This document shows, piece after piece, positions 6,978 to 14,691 of a stretch of DNA of 64,000 nt. A program made the translations under genes and the position numbers. This DNA comes from Actinomycetota bacterium (lineage in GTDB: Bacteria > Actinomycetota > Acidimicrobiia > Acidimicrobiales > AC-14). Position 1 is the first letter of the stretch. Each line of letters starts with the position of its first letter. The stretch spans positions 1-64,000 of the forward strand of contig VAWU01000015.1 of NCBI GenBank assembly GCA_005888325.1, given 5' to 3'. The notes beneath the pieces were generated by a model. That model did not search any database, was not told the DNA's origin, and saw only the letters and a program-made list of their open reading frames with translations.

Positions 6978-9194
6978 TCAGCCGATCTTGATGCTCGCCT
7001 CGTCGAGCGAGCCCTGGAAGAACTCGGAGCCGGGGCGGGCGCCGATCACGACGGCCTCGCTGTTGGCGATCGAGCCGACGTTGGCGGCCTGCGTGAAGGT
7101 CTGTCCGTCGACCACGACCTTGATCGCCGACGACGTCTTCACGCACTGCACCGTGTGCCAGCGACCATCCTTGAGTGACGGTCCGGCGATCAGCTCGCTG
7201 TAGCCCGATGATCCTTTGAAGCCGCACGACGCCTGGCCCGAGGGCTGGTACTCCATCTTGAACTCGCCACCGCTCGTCGTGTAGAGGCCCTTGCGGATGA
7301 GATCCCAGTCGGGCGACGCCGGCGCGCTCGTCGTCTTGAGATGGATGGTGATGGTGATGTCCTTGCTGCCGGGGTTCAGGTCGGCGGCCGACGGGACGGA
7401 GACGTAGCCCGACCCGCCGAACCCGTAGGCAGTGCCGAGGTACCCCGGCTGGCCCACCTGGACGGAGTGGAGCGTGCCGGTGTGGCTCCCGACCGCGTCG
7501 TTCATCGAGGTGCCCGAGGTCTCGTCCATGTGCCACAGCGCGGCCAGCCCGGCCGTGGATGCTTGCACGACCGCGGTGGGGTTGGAGGTGGCCGTGCCGT
7601 TCGGCGCCACACCGTTGGCGGCGGTCACCACCACGCGCATCCTGTGATCGACGTCCGCACCGGTCAGCGCGTAGGTCCCGGTGGTGACACCGATCGACGC
7701 GCAGTTGGCGCCGGCGCTGTCGCAGCGCTGCCAAAGGTAGCTGTAGGTGATCGGCGCGGTGCCGGTCCAGGTGCCGGGCGCGGCGGTGAGGGTCTGGCCG
7801 GCCTGAGCCGTGCCCGAGATGGTCGGGGGCGACGTGTTCACCGGGGCCGTGCCCGACGTGCCGGACACCGCTGCGGTCGGGAGCGACCCGAGGGTCGCGG
7901 AGCCGCCCGCGTTGCTCGCGGTCACGAAGACCCGAAGGGCGTGCCCGACGTCGCCCGGTCCGGGCACGTAGGTTGTCGCCGTCTGACCCACGATGTCGAC
8001 GCAGCTCGCGCCGGTGCTCGTGCACTGGCGCCACTGGTACGCGTAGGTGATCGGCTGCGTCCCGCTCCACGAACCCGGGTTGGCGGTGAGCGTCTGACCC
8101 TGCTGGGCGGTCCCGCTGACCGAGGGACGCACGGTGTTGGTCGGGGCCGTGGCCGACGTGCCCGAAACGGCAGCGGTCGGCAGCGAGCCGAGGGTCGTGG
8201 ACCCGACCGTGTTGCTCGCGGTCACGAACACCCGAAGGGCGTGCCCGACGTCGGCCGGTCCGGGCACGTAGGTCGTCGCCGTCGCACCCACGATGTCGAC
8301 GCAGCTCGCGCCGGTGCTGGTGCACTGGCGCCACTGGTACGCGTAATTGATCGGCTGCGTGCCGCTCCACGAACCCGGGTCGGCGGTGAGCGTCTGACCC
8401 TGCTGGGCGGTCCCGCTGACCGAGGGACGCACGGTGTTCGTGGGAGCCGTGGCCGACGTGCCGTCGGCCACGACGATGTTGTCGGCGATGATCGTGAACG
8501 TCTGTGACGACGTGTTGTTACCGATCTGCACCGAGGCGATTCCCGCCGAGGAGATGGTGGCCGTCGACGCGTGGTACACGGAGGTGCCGTTCAGCGAGAC
8601 GTCGACCGTGCCCGTCGCCGCGCCCGTCACGACCACGTGGACCTGCAGCTGCGCCCAGGTGTTGAGGGGGAGGTTGGCGAAGGTGGCGTTGTAGGTGTTG
8701 TCGTACCAGACCCAGATGCCGCCGCTCCCGCCGTTCTGGCGGTAGAGGCTGACCACCTTGGTGCTGGTCGGGTCGAACAGCCGGAAGATGGGCACGTTGC
8801 CACCGCCGGGTCCCTCGGCCTGCACCTGGAAGTCACCCGTCACGGTGAGGTCGGTCTGCGCGCTCGTCAGCGACTTGCGGGCGTAGGCGAAGGAGCCGGC
8901 CGCGGCGGTGGCCGAGAGGCGCGCCGCTTCGGTGCCCGTCTTCACGACCGCGCTCTGCACGGTGGCCGACCCGTCCGCGCCGGTCTGGACCGTCGTCCAC
9001 GCCGAATAGTCGCCCGACTCGAACCCGTCGCTGAAGGTGGTGGCGGCACTCGCGGCACCGGCTCCCGCCACGAGCGTGACGGCAAGGGCGACGCTCACCG
9101 CCGCCATTCCCGAGAAGGCTCGCCTCGTGGCCGCTCCGCAACGATGTCGCGAGCGACGCACCCGTGTGGTCGCAAACGACTGCTGATGTCGCAC
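6978..9194 (-). CDS. Secreted LamG-like / Ig-like repeat protein
   Basis: 738 aa from GTG. A basic N-terminus and hydrophobic stretch ending in AGAASAA form a signal peptide (cleavage near residue 50). A jelly-roll-like domain follows (FSDGFESGDYSAWT to IIADNIVVADG). Three about 100-residue bacterial Ig-like repeats come next, each beginning TAPTNTVRPS or similar and holding a W-Q-R-C...C motif. The protein ends in a LamG/concanavalin-like domain (LAALWHMDETSG to GSLDEASIKIG). Likely an extracellular carbohydrate- or surface-binding protein. Repeats 1 and 2 are nearly identical at DNA level. It heads the minus-strand run whose next gene is the sugar kinase, which suggests sugar-related work but proves nothing. 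Confidence 0.82.
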   Translation of the reverse strand: MRHQQSFATTRVRRSRHRCGAATRRAFSGMAAVSVALAVTLVAGAGAASAATTFSDGFESGDYSAWTTVQTGADGSATVQSAVVKTGTEAARLSATAAAGSFAYARKSLTSAQTDLTVTGDFQVQAEGPGGGNVPIFRLFDPTSTKVVSLYRQNGGSGGIWVWYDNTYNATFANLPLNTWAQLQVHVVVTGAATGTVDVSLNGTSVYHASTATISSAGIASVQIGNNTSSQTFTIIADNIVVADGTSATAPTNTVRPSVSGTAQQGQTLTADPGSWSGTQPINYAYQWRQCTSTGASCVDIVGATATTYVPGPADVGHALRVFVTASNTVGSTTLGSLPTAAVSGTSATAPTNTVRPSVSGTAQQGQTLTANPGSWSGTQPITYAYQWRQCTSTGASCVDIVGQTATTYVPGPGDVGHALRVFVTASNAGGSATLGSLPTAAVSGTSGTAPVNTSPPTISGTAQAGQTLTAAPGTWTGTAPITYSYLWQRCDSAGANCASIGVTTGTYALTGADVDHRMRVVVTAANGVAPNGTATSNPTAVVQASTAGLAALWHMDETSGTSMNDAVGSHTGTLHSVQVGQPGYLGTAYGFGGSGYVSVPSAADLNPGSKDITITIHLKTTSAPASPDWDLIRKGLYTTSGGEFKMEYQPSGQASCGFKGSSGYSELIAGPSLKDGRWHTVQCVKTSSAIKVVVDGQTFTQAANVGSIANSEAVVIGARPGSEFFQGSLDEASIKIG
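7861..8460 (-). repeat. Two 300-bp tandem repeats encoding Ig-like domains
   Basis: Bases 7861-8160 and 8161-8460 line up without gaps at a period of exactly 300 bp and agree at roughly nine in ten positions by eye, with identical runs such as the one around 8001 and 8301. The unit is 100 codons and stays in frame, so it duplicates one Ig-like domain of the secreted protein. A third domain (about 7560-7860) has the same architecture but is clearly more diverged. Confidence 0.9.
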
Positions 9195-9384
9195 CTGGCT
9201 CCCCCGCTGTTCCGCGAAACGCTATGCCGCACGCGCGGAGACACCTATGGGCCGCTCGACTCATTTGTCGACCTGCTTCGCAAACGGTTCGTGGTATTAC
9301 GCGGCCGCCGTACACGAAGTGTGGCGACGCGTGCCGAGTCGAGGGTGACGGGCGATGGCGCGTCGGGCGTGCCACCGTTGGCCC
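9195..9384. promoter_or_regulatory. Divergent intergenic region, LamG gene / DUF1003 gene
   Basis: 190 bp between divergently transcribed genes. On the minus strand a TAGCGT box (plus-strand 9219-9224) lies about 24 nt before the LamG-protein start, with a GGGGGAG Shine-Dalgarno-like stretch between. I do not see an equally clear box for the plus-strand DUF1003 gene. No gene of its own is supported here. Confidence 0.4.
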
Positions 9385-9912
9385 ATGGCTACAACCGATT
9401 CACCGCTCAGCTGTCCCGCCTGTCGGATCATCGACCAGGCGGACGGGGTCGAGGACGGCAACCTCTTCAAGGTGGAGCACTACCAGACGCGCAACGAGCG
9501 GAAGCTGGTCGGTGCCCTCATGCGGGCCCAGGACAAGGCCGCCGACCGGATCACGGCCTTCGCCGGCTCGCTCAACTTCGTGTACATCCACTCCGTCTGG
9601 TTCGGCATCTGGGTCCTCCTGAACATCGGGGTGCTCGGGGCATCGCTGAAGTTCGACAAGTTCCCCTTCGGCCTCCTAACGATGATCGTGAGCCTGGAGG
9701 CGATCTTCCTCTCGACCTTCGTCATGGTCAGCCAGAACCGGCAGGCGGCGAGGGCCGACATCCGCAGCGAGCTCGACTTCGAGACGAACCTCCGGTCGGA
9801 GATCTGGTCGGTGCACATCGGCCAGGCCCTCGGGGTCGACCCCAGCCATGTCGAAGACGTCGTGCGCCAGGCGATCGAGGGCTCGCGCACCCAGCTGGAC
9901 ACCGGGAGCTGA
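9385..9912 (+). CDS. DUF1003 family membrane protein
   Basis: 175 aa from the ATG at 9385. DUF1003 proteins are small two-helix membrane proteins of unknown function. The conserved core is visible: DKAADRITAFAGSLNFVYIH, the first membrane helix through WVLLNIGVLG, a DKFPFGLLTMIVSLEAIF second helix and the characteristic SQNRQAARADIRSELDFE exit segment. An N-terminal CPAC motif (residues 11-14) is an addition seen in some members. Upstream in-frame codons to 9355 exist but lack family similarity. It stands alone between a minus-strand gene and the NHL protein gene, which starts 53 nt further on. Confidence 0.88.
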   Translation: MATTDSPLSCPACRIIDQADGVEDGNLFKVEHYQTRNERKLVGALMRAQDKAADRITAFAGSLNFVYIHSVWFGIWVLLNIGVLGASLKFDKFPFGLLTMIVSLEAIFLSTFVMVSQNRQAARADIRSELDFETNLRSEIWSVHIGQALGVDPSHVEDVVRQAIEGSRTQLDTGS

Positions 9913-9965
9913 CGCAGGGGCATCGACTGGTTCCGCGTGCGAGACTCTGCGTGGGAGGGTGACCA

Positions 9966-12536
9966 ATGCGCAGGTTGAGGAATCGCTTCGGTCTCGGGGC
10001 GCTCCTGGCGCTGATCCTCGGGGCCACGCTCGCCCTGATCGCGCCGCCGCCCGCGGGAGCCACCGGGCCTCTCGCCACCGTCCGGCAGCTGGCGGGGACG
10101 ATCCCGATCCCCTACGACGAGCCTCGGGGCGTCGTGCCGGTCGGGGGCGTGCTGTTCGTCACCGACCGCAACGCGATCGACCGCGTCGACGGCACTGCGT
10201 CGACCCTGACGATCCTCGCCGGGGTGCGGACGGTGACGGGGTCGAGCGACGGCGCCGCCGGCGCGGCCCGGTTCAACGACCTCCAGGGCATTGCCACCGA
10301 CGGCACCAACCTCTACGTCGCCGACTCCGGCAACCACACGATCCGCCGTGTCGTGATCGCGACCGGCGCGGTCACGACGGTCGCCGGGACCGCGGGTGTC
10401 CCTGGGAGCACGGACGGCACCGGGGCGGCGGCGCTCTTCAACCAGCCATACGGGCTGAGCCTCGCCGGTGGCGACCTGTGGGTCACCGACCGGGGCAACC
10501 AGACGATTCGTCGCCTGACGCTCGCGACCGGCGCGGTCACGACCGTCGCGGGCAGCGCGGGGATGTCGGGCACCGCCGACGGCACCGGCTCGGCGGCCCG
10601 CTTCAGCGACCTGCGCGGTATCGCGGTCGGCGACACGACGGTGTGGATCTCCGACCACGACCGCATCCGGCGCCTCGACGCCGGCACCGCAGTCGTCACG
10701 AGCGTGGCCACCGCGTCCTCCTGCCCCGCCTTCTGGGCCGTCAGGCTGTACGGCGCGGTGGCGACCGGCGGCTTCGCGTACTTCGGCCAGCTGTGCGACG
10801 ACGGGGACGGCGACCTGATCGCCAACCTCCTCCGGCTCGACACCGCGACGGAGGTCGTTGACGCGGTCGGCACGGCCACCGTCGCGGACGGACTCGGGAC
10901 CGACGGGACCACGCTCTACAGCGCGGGCCACACGGGCGACTTCGGTTCGCGGTCGCTGGTCGCGGCCGCGATCGCGACCGTCATGGCGAACGGCTTCACC
11001 AAGGTCGGCAACTTCGGCGACCAGGGAACGGCTGACGGCGCGGCGACCGACGCCCGCTTCGGCGGAGGGTCGATCGCGAGCGACGGCGGCTCGCTGTTCA
11101 TCGTGAGCGGCGCCTCGATCCGCAAGGTCTCGATCGCCACCGGACAGACGACCACGCTCGCCACCGGGGTCGGCGGGAACGGCGTCGTGCTGTACGGCCC
11201 GTGGCTGTTCACCGGCTCGGGACGAACCCTGTTGCGCATCGACCGCTACACCGGCGCGTCAACCGCGTTCGCGACCGTCGGCGGCACGAGCAGCGGCATC
11301 AACGGCATCGCGTCCAACGGCGGCGACCTCTTCGTGGCGACGCGTGACTGCGCCATCTACCGGGTCGACCCGTCGACCGCTGCGGTGTCGCTGTTCGCCG
11401 GCTTCCCGACCGTGTGCGACTCGACCGACGGCACGGGCCCGAACGCGCGCTTCGGCCTGCACAACGCTGGTGGGACCGGACCGACCGACCTGACCGCGGA
11501 CGGCACCACGTTGTGGGTCAGCGACTGGGAGAAGGTCCGGAAGATCGACATCGCCACCGCGCAGGTCACCACGCTGATCGCGACGAACCCGCCCTTCTAC
11601 CTCATCCCCCGTGGCATCGCGGAGTCCGGCCCGGACCTCTACGTCGCCAGCTCGGGCACCCTCCTCCGGATCTCCAAGGCCACCGCCGCGGTGACCCAGC
11701 TCGACGCATCCGATCCCTCGACGCCGCTCGGGTACGCGCCGACCCCGCTGTCGTCGACGTATTCATGGGCCGGTGATGTCTACGTGGACCACAACGGCAG
11801 CCGCATCTTCTTCACCCATTCGAGCGGCGTCGGCGTGGCCGAGGACCCGCCGACCGCGCTGTCGATCGGTGACAGCACCGTGGTCGAGGGGAACGCCGGA
11901 ATGGGTCTCGCGGTGTTCACCGTGCGATTGGCGCGTTCGATGCGCAACGACGTGCGCGTCACGTGGCTCACCAACGACGGCACCGCGACCGCCGCGTCGG
12001 GTGACTACGTGGGCCAGTCCGGCAGCTTGACCATCCCTGCGGGCGACACCGAGGGGCGCATCAAGGTGACCGTCAACGGCGACACGACCGCAGAGCCGAA
12101 CGAGGGCTTCAAGGTGCGGCTGGTGAGCCCGCAGGGCGGAGCCACGCTCACGCGCTTCCTCGGTCAGGGGACGATCCTCAACGACGACCCGCCGGGCGCC
12201 CCGTCCCTCGCGATCGGCGACGTCGGCGTCGTCGAGGGTGACGAGGGGACGTCGCTCGCGGTGTTCCCGGTGCGGCTCTCGTCCGCGCAGGGATCTTCCG
12301 TGACCGTCGCGTTCGCGACAGCCGACGGCAGCGCGGTGGCCGGCAGTGACTACGAGGCGCGCGCCGGCACGCTCACGTTTCCGGCGGGCGTCACCTCGGC
12401 GACGATCTTCGTGAAGGTGTACGGCGACACCGCAGTGGAAGGCAACGAGTCCTTCACGCTCGTGCTGTCCGGCTCGACCGGCCCACCGATCTCACGCACC
12501 ACCGGCACCGGCACGATCGTCAACGACGACGCGTAG
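9966..12536 (+). CDS. Secreted NHL beta-propeller protein with two Calx-beta domains
   Basis: 856 aa; ATG at 9966 preceded by GGAGGGTGACC. A signal peptide (GALLALILGATLALIAPPPAGA) is followed by a long series of NHL-type blades, each with a pattern such as LYVADSGNHTIRRV or LWVTDRGNQTIRRL and a VTTVAG turn, filling residues 40-620. Two Calx-beta domains occupy the C-terminal 230 residues (IGDSTVVEGNAGMG and IGDVGVVEGDEGTS, each ending in a GTILNDD/GTIVNDD strand). Calx-beta domains bind calcium in other proteins. Probably an extracellular adhesion or scaffold protein. Its stop overlaps the 3-prime end of the convergent dehydrogenase gene by 17 bp. Confidence 0.88.
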   Translation: MRRLRNRFGLGALLALILGATLALIAPPPAGATGPLATVRQLAGTIPIPYDEPRGVVPVGGVLFVTDRNAIDRVDGTASTLTILAGVRTVTGSSDGAAGAARFNDLQGIATDGTNLYVADSGNHTIRRVVIATGAVTTVAGTAGVPGSTDGTGAAALFNQPYGLSLAGGDLWVTDRGNQTIRRLTLATGAVTTVAGSAGMSGTADGTGSAARFSDLRGIAVGDTTVWISDHDRIRRLDAGTAVVTSVATASSCPAFWAVRLYGAVATGGFAYFGQLCDDGDGDLIANLLRLDTATEVVDAVGTATVADGLGTDGTTLYSAGHTGDFGSRSLVAAAIATVMANGFTKVGNFGDQGTADGAATDARFGGGSIASDGGSLFIVSGASIRKVSIATGQTTTLATGVGGNGVVLYGPWLFTGSGRTLLRIDRYTGASTAFATVGGTSSGINGIASNGGDLFVATRDCAIYRVDPSTAAVSLFAGFPTVCDSTDGTGPNARFGLHNAGGTGPTDLTADGTTLWVSDWEKVRKIDIATAQVTTLIATNPPFYLIPRGIAESGPDLYVASSGTLLRISKATAAVTQLDASDPSTPLGYAPTPLSSTYSWAGDVYVDHNGSRIFFTHSSGVGVAEDPPTALSIGDSTVVEGNAGMGLAVFTVRLARSMRNDVRVTWLTNDGTATAASGDYVGQSGSLTIPAGDTEGRIKVTVNGDTTAEPNEGFKVRLVSPQGGATLTRFLGQGTILNDDPPGAPSLAIGDVGVVEGDEGTSLAVFPVRLSSAQGSSVTVAFATADGSAVAGSDYEARAGTLTFPAGVTSATIFVKVYGDTAVEGNESFTLVLSGSTGPPISRTTGTGTIVNDDA

Positions 12537-13491
12537 GCGGTACCTGCTGTTCCGACAGCAGGTACGCGATCGCCTCGCGGAGCCATTCGTTCGCCTCGCC
12601 GTGCGCGGCGGGCTCGAGGAGCAGCTTGGCGAGCGCGGAGAAATCCTCGCGTCCGTAGCCGGCAGCCGACGCCGCGGCCAGCACGTGGCGCGACAGCGCG
12701 GTCATCGCCAGCGGCACGCCCGCGCCGGCGGCGTAGGTGAGCGCGAGCCCCACGTCCTTGCCCATGAGGTCGGTCATGAAGCCGGGCTTCCAGCCGTTGG
12801 AGGCGGGGCTGTCGGGGATGAGGCCTTCGACCGGCAGGCGCGTGCGCACCGCCACGCAGTCACCGGTGGCATGGGTGAGCACCTCGTACAGCTTCGCCAT
12901 GTCGACGCCCGACCTCTGAGCGAGGGTGGTGGCCTCCGCCGTCGCGACCATCTGCGCCGCGTAGATCAGGTTGTTGCACAGCTTCACCACCTGGCCCATG
13001 CCCGGTCCGCCACAGTGCACGATGCGCGCCGAGAACGGATCGAGCGCGGGCCGGGCCCGCTCGAGCGCGTCCGCCTCGCCGCCGACCATGAGGGTGAGGG
13101 TGCCGTTCTCGGCGCCCACGGTGCCACCCGACAACGGCGCCTCGAGATAGCGCGCACCCGTGGCGGTTACCCGCTGGTGCTGGGCCCGCTCGACGTCGGG
13201 GTCGATCGTCGAGCAGTCGACGACGACGTGGCGCGTGCCCAGCGCCGCGAGCATGGCGTCGACCACCTCGACGACCTCGGGCGAGTTGGGGACGCAGATG
13301 ATGACGGTCTCGCTCGCGCGCGCGACGCCCGCCGGGTCTCCACCGTCGACCGCACCCAGCTTCAGGGCCGCGTCGACCGGGCCTCGGCCGCGGGACGCGA
13401 CGGTCACCGTGTGACCGGCTTCGAGCAGGTTGCGGGTCATGGGCAGGCCCATCGCGCCGAGCCCGACGAACCCCACCTTCGACGTCGTCAT
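12520..13491 (-). CDS. 3-hydroxyisobutyrate dehydrogenase-family NAD(P) oxidoreductase
   Basis: 323 aa. The N-terminus is the beta-hydroxyacid dehydrogenase Rossmann motif VGFVGLGAMGLPM. The substrate-binding motif is LEAPLSGGTVGAENGTL, and the catalytic-lysine helix is GQVVKLCNNL (Lys in MGQVVKLCNN). The family oxidises 3-hydroxyacids such as 3-hydroxyisobutyrate, tartronate semialdehyde or glycine-betaine-like analogues, so the substrate is open. It is the last gene of the minus-strand run that begins with the acyl-CoA synthetase at 18871. The final codons contain a terminator-like hairpin and overlap the convergent NHL gene. Start: ATG at 13491, just after a 27-bp tandem repeat carrying GGAG. 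Confidence 0.87.
   Translation of the reverse strand: MTTSKVGFVGLGAMGLPMTRNLLEAGHTVTVASRGRGPVDAALKLGAVDGGDPAGVARASETVIICVPNSPEVVEVVDAMLAALGTRHVVVDCSTIDPDVERAQHQRVTATGARYLEAPLSGGTVGAENGTLTLMVGGEADALERARPALDPFSARIVHCGGPGMGQVVKLCNNLIYAAQMVATAEATTLAQRSGVDMAKLYEVLTHATGDCVAVRTRLPVEGLIPDSPASNGWKPGFMTDLMGKDVGLALTYAAGAGVPLAMTALSRHVLAAASAAGYGREDFSALAKLLLEPAAHGEANEWLREAIAYLLSEQQVPPTRRR
12540..12565. terminator. Hairpin serving two convergent genes
   Basis: A perfect 11-bp stem (GTACCTGCTGT / ACAGCAGGTAC) with a TCCG tetraloop starts 3 nt after the stop of the NHL/Calx-beta gene. It lies inside the last codons of the convergent dehydrogenase gene. There is no T tract, as is common in high-GC bacteria. 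Being symmetric, it could stop transcription from both sides; termination itself is inferred. Confidence 0.6.
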
Positions 13492-13492
13492 C

Positions 13493-13553
13493 TCAGGCCC
13501 TGTCTCCGCTCCCGGCCGCTCAGGCCCTGTCTCCGCTCCCGGCCGCTCAGGCC
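13493..13553 (-). repeat. 27-bp tandem repeat (2.3 copies) at a gene junction
   Basis: Two exact 27-bp copies (13493-13519 and 13520-13546) and a 7-bp partial third copy (13547-13553) fill the gap between the IolB-like gene and the dehydrogenase gene. Read on the minus strand, each unit contains a purine-rich GGGAGCGGAG and ends in GGCCTGA; the first-encountered TGA is the stop of the IolB-like gene. The repeat therefore duplicates stop plus ribosome-binding-site-like sequence. Confidence 0.92.
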
Positions 13554-14224
13554 AGCCATTCGTGCACCGGGTCGTACGACGGCGTGAGCGTCGGGCTGGC
13601 TCCTGCCAGCGCCCACAGGTAGCACATGGCGTAGCCGGGTGCGGCGACGACCGGGTGGTAGCCCGACGCGATCCGCTGCACATGGCCGTCGTGCACGATC
13701 GTCGCGTCGCTGCGCGCGTCGTCGTAGTTCATCGCCACGCCGAACCCCTCGGCCGGGTCGAAGCGGTAGACGTACACCTCTTCGTGCTCGTGCCGGTGGG
13801 GCGGGTAGCTCGACCAGCCGCCGGGCGGGTTCAGCGTCTCGCCCGCGATCAGCGGTCCCTCGGCGAGGTAGGTGCGCACCCGCCGGTGGTCGGCGCCGCG
13901 GCCCCGGTCCTCCTCGGCGACGTCGGCCGGGTCGATGATCCGCGCGTTCACGTCGTACGAGCCGGGGCGGAACACGATCGTCGTCGTCACGGTGCCGTCG
14001 GTGGTGATCGTCGTGCCACGCGGAGCCACCGCCGACCAGCCCGGGCCCTCGAACACGCCGGCCCGCCCACCCACGTCGGCCGACTGCCCGTCAACGGTCA
14101 GGTGGCCCTCACCCGATTCGACCACCACCCATGCGATCGCGTCGCCGACCTCGTGCACCACGTCGCCCGCCGTGCGGATGACGCCGAGGCGGTGGTCGGC
14201 CGGCTCGAGCAGCACCTCTTTCAT
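13547..14224 (-). CDS. iolB: IolB-like 5-deoxy-glucuronate isomerase family protein
   Basis: 225 aa, slightly shorter than typical IolB (about 270). IolB isomerises 5-deoxy-glucuronate in myo-inositol catabolism. The cupin metal-binding signature HRHEHEEVYVYRFDP and the C-terminal GYHPVVAAPGYAMCYLW are clear family marks. No other iol genes are nearby, and its neighbours are acyl-CoA enzymes, so either the pathway is split over the genome or this cupin has another substrate. Start: ATG at 14224, overlapping the stop of the DUF35 gene (ATGA). Family confidence is high; inositol function is moderate. Confidence 0.8.
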   Translation of the reverse strand: MKEVLLEPADHRLGVIRTAGDVVHEVGDAIAWVVVESGEGHLTVDGQSADVGGRAGVFEGPGWSAVAPRGTTITTDGTVTTTIVFRPGSYDVNARIIDPADVAEEDRGRGADHRRVRTYLAEGPLIAGETLNPPGGWSSYPPHRHEHEEVYVYRFDPAEGFGVAMNYDDARSDATIVHDGHVQRIASGYHPVVAAPGYAMCYLWALAGASPTLTPSYDPVHEWLA

Positions 14225-14691
14225 GGCGCGTCTTCTACTGCGATCCAGCGGGGCAGGGCGACGTCGTCCGCCACGCGTTGGAAGACGACGCGGACCGGTT
14301 GCCCGATCGCGATGGTGCCCGGGTCGACCTCGTTGATCGGACCGTCGGGCGACGCGACGAGGTTGCCGACCATGCGCAGCGTCGCGTCTTCGTCGAGCTC
14401 GACCACCACGACGTTGAAGGGCGCGAGTGGCATGAAGGCGGGCAGCAGGGGCGGGTGGGGGACCACGAAGGACCACACCGTGCCGCGCCCCGACATCAGG
14501 CGCCACTCGTGCTCGAGCGACTGACAGTTCGGGCACATGGGTCGGGGCGGGAAGCGCAGCCGGCCGCACGCCGTGCACGCCTGCATCCGCAGCTCGCCCC
14601 GCAGCGCCGCTTCCCAGAAGGGCGCCGTCACCGAGTCGATCTTCGGCAGCGGCGCGGCCGCCACCATGTCGCCCGGAACCGTGTCGCCCAT
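14221..14691 (-). CDS. DUF35 Zn-ribbon/OB-fold acyl-CoA-associated protein
   Basis: 156 aa. The N-terminal zinc ribbon is visible as CTACGRL followed by CPNCQS, then an OB fold (SGRGTVWSFVVPHPPLLP to FNVVVVEL). DUF35 proteins bind CoA thioesters and partner thiolase-fold enzymes: ChsH2-DUF35 with the steroid side-chain aldolase Ltp2, and the archaeal HMG-CoA synthase scaffold. The gene abuts (1-nt overlap, TGATG) an Ltp2-like gene, so it is very likely that protein's obligate partner. A downstream ATG at codon 9 (MVAAAP) is an alternative start. Confidence 0.86.
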   Translation of the reverse strand: MGDTVPGDMVAAAPLPKIDSVTAPFWEAALRGELRMQACTACGRLRFPPRPMCPNCQSLEHEWRLMSGRGTVWSFVVPHPPLLPAFMPLAPFNVVVVELDEDATLRMVGNLVASPDGPINEVDPGTIAIGQPVRVVFQRVADDVALPRWIAVEDAP

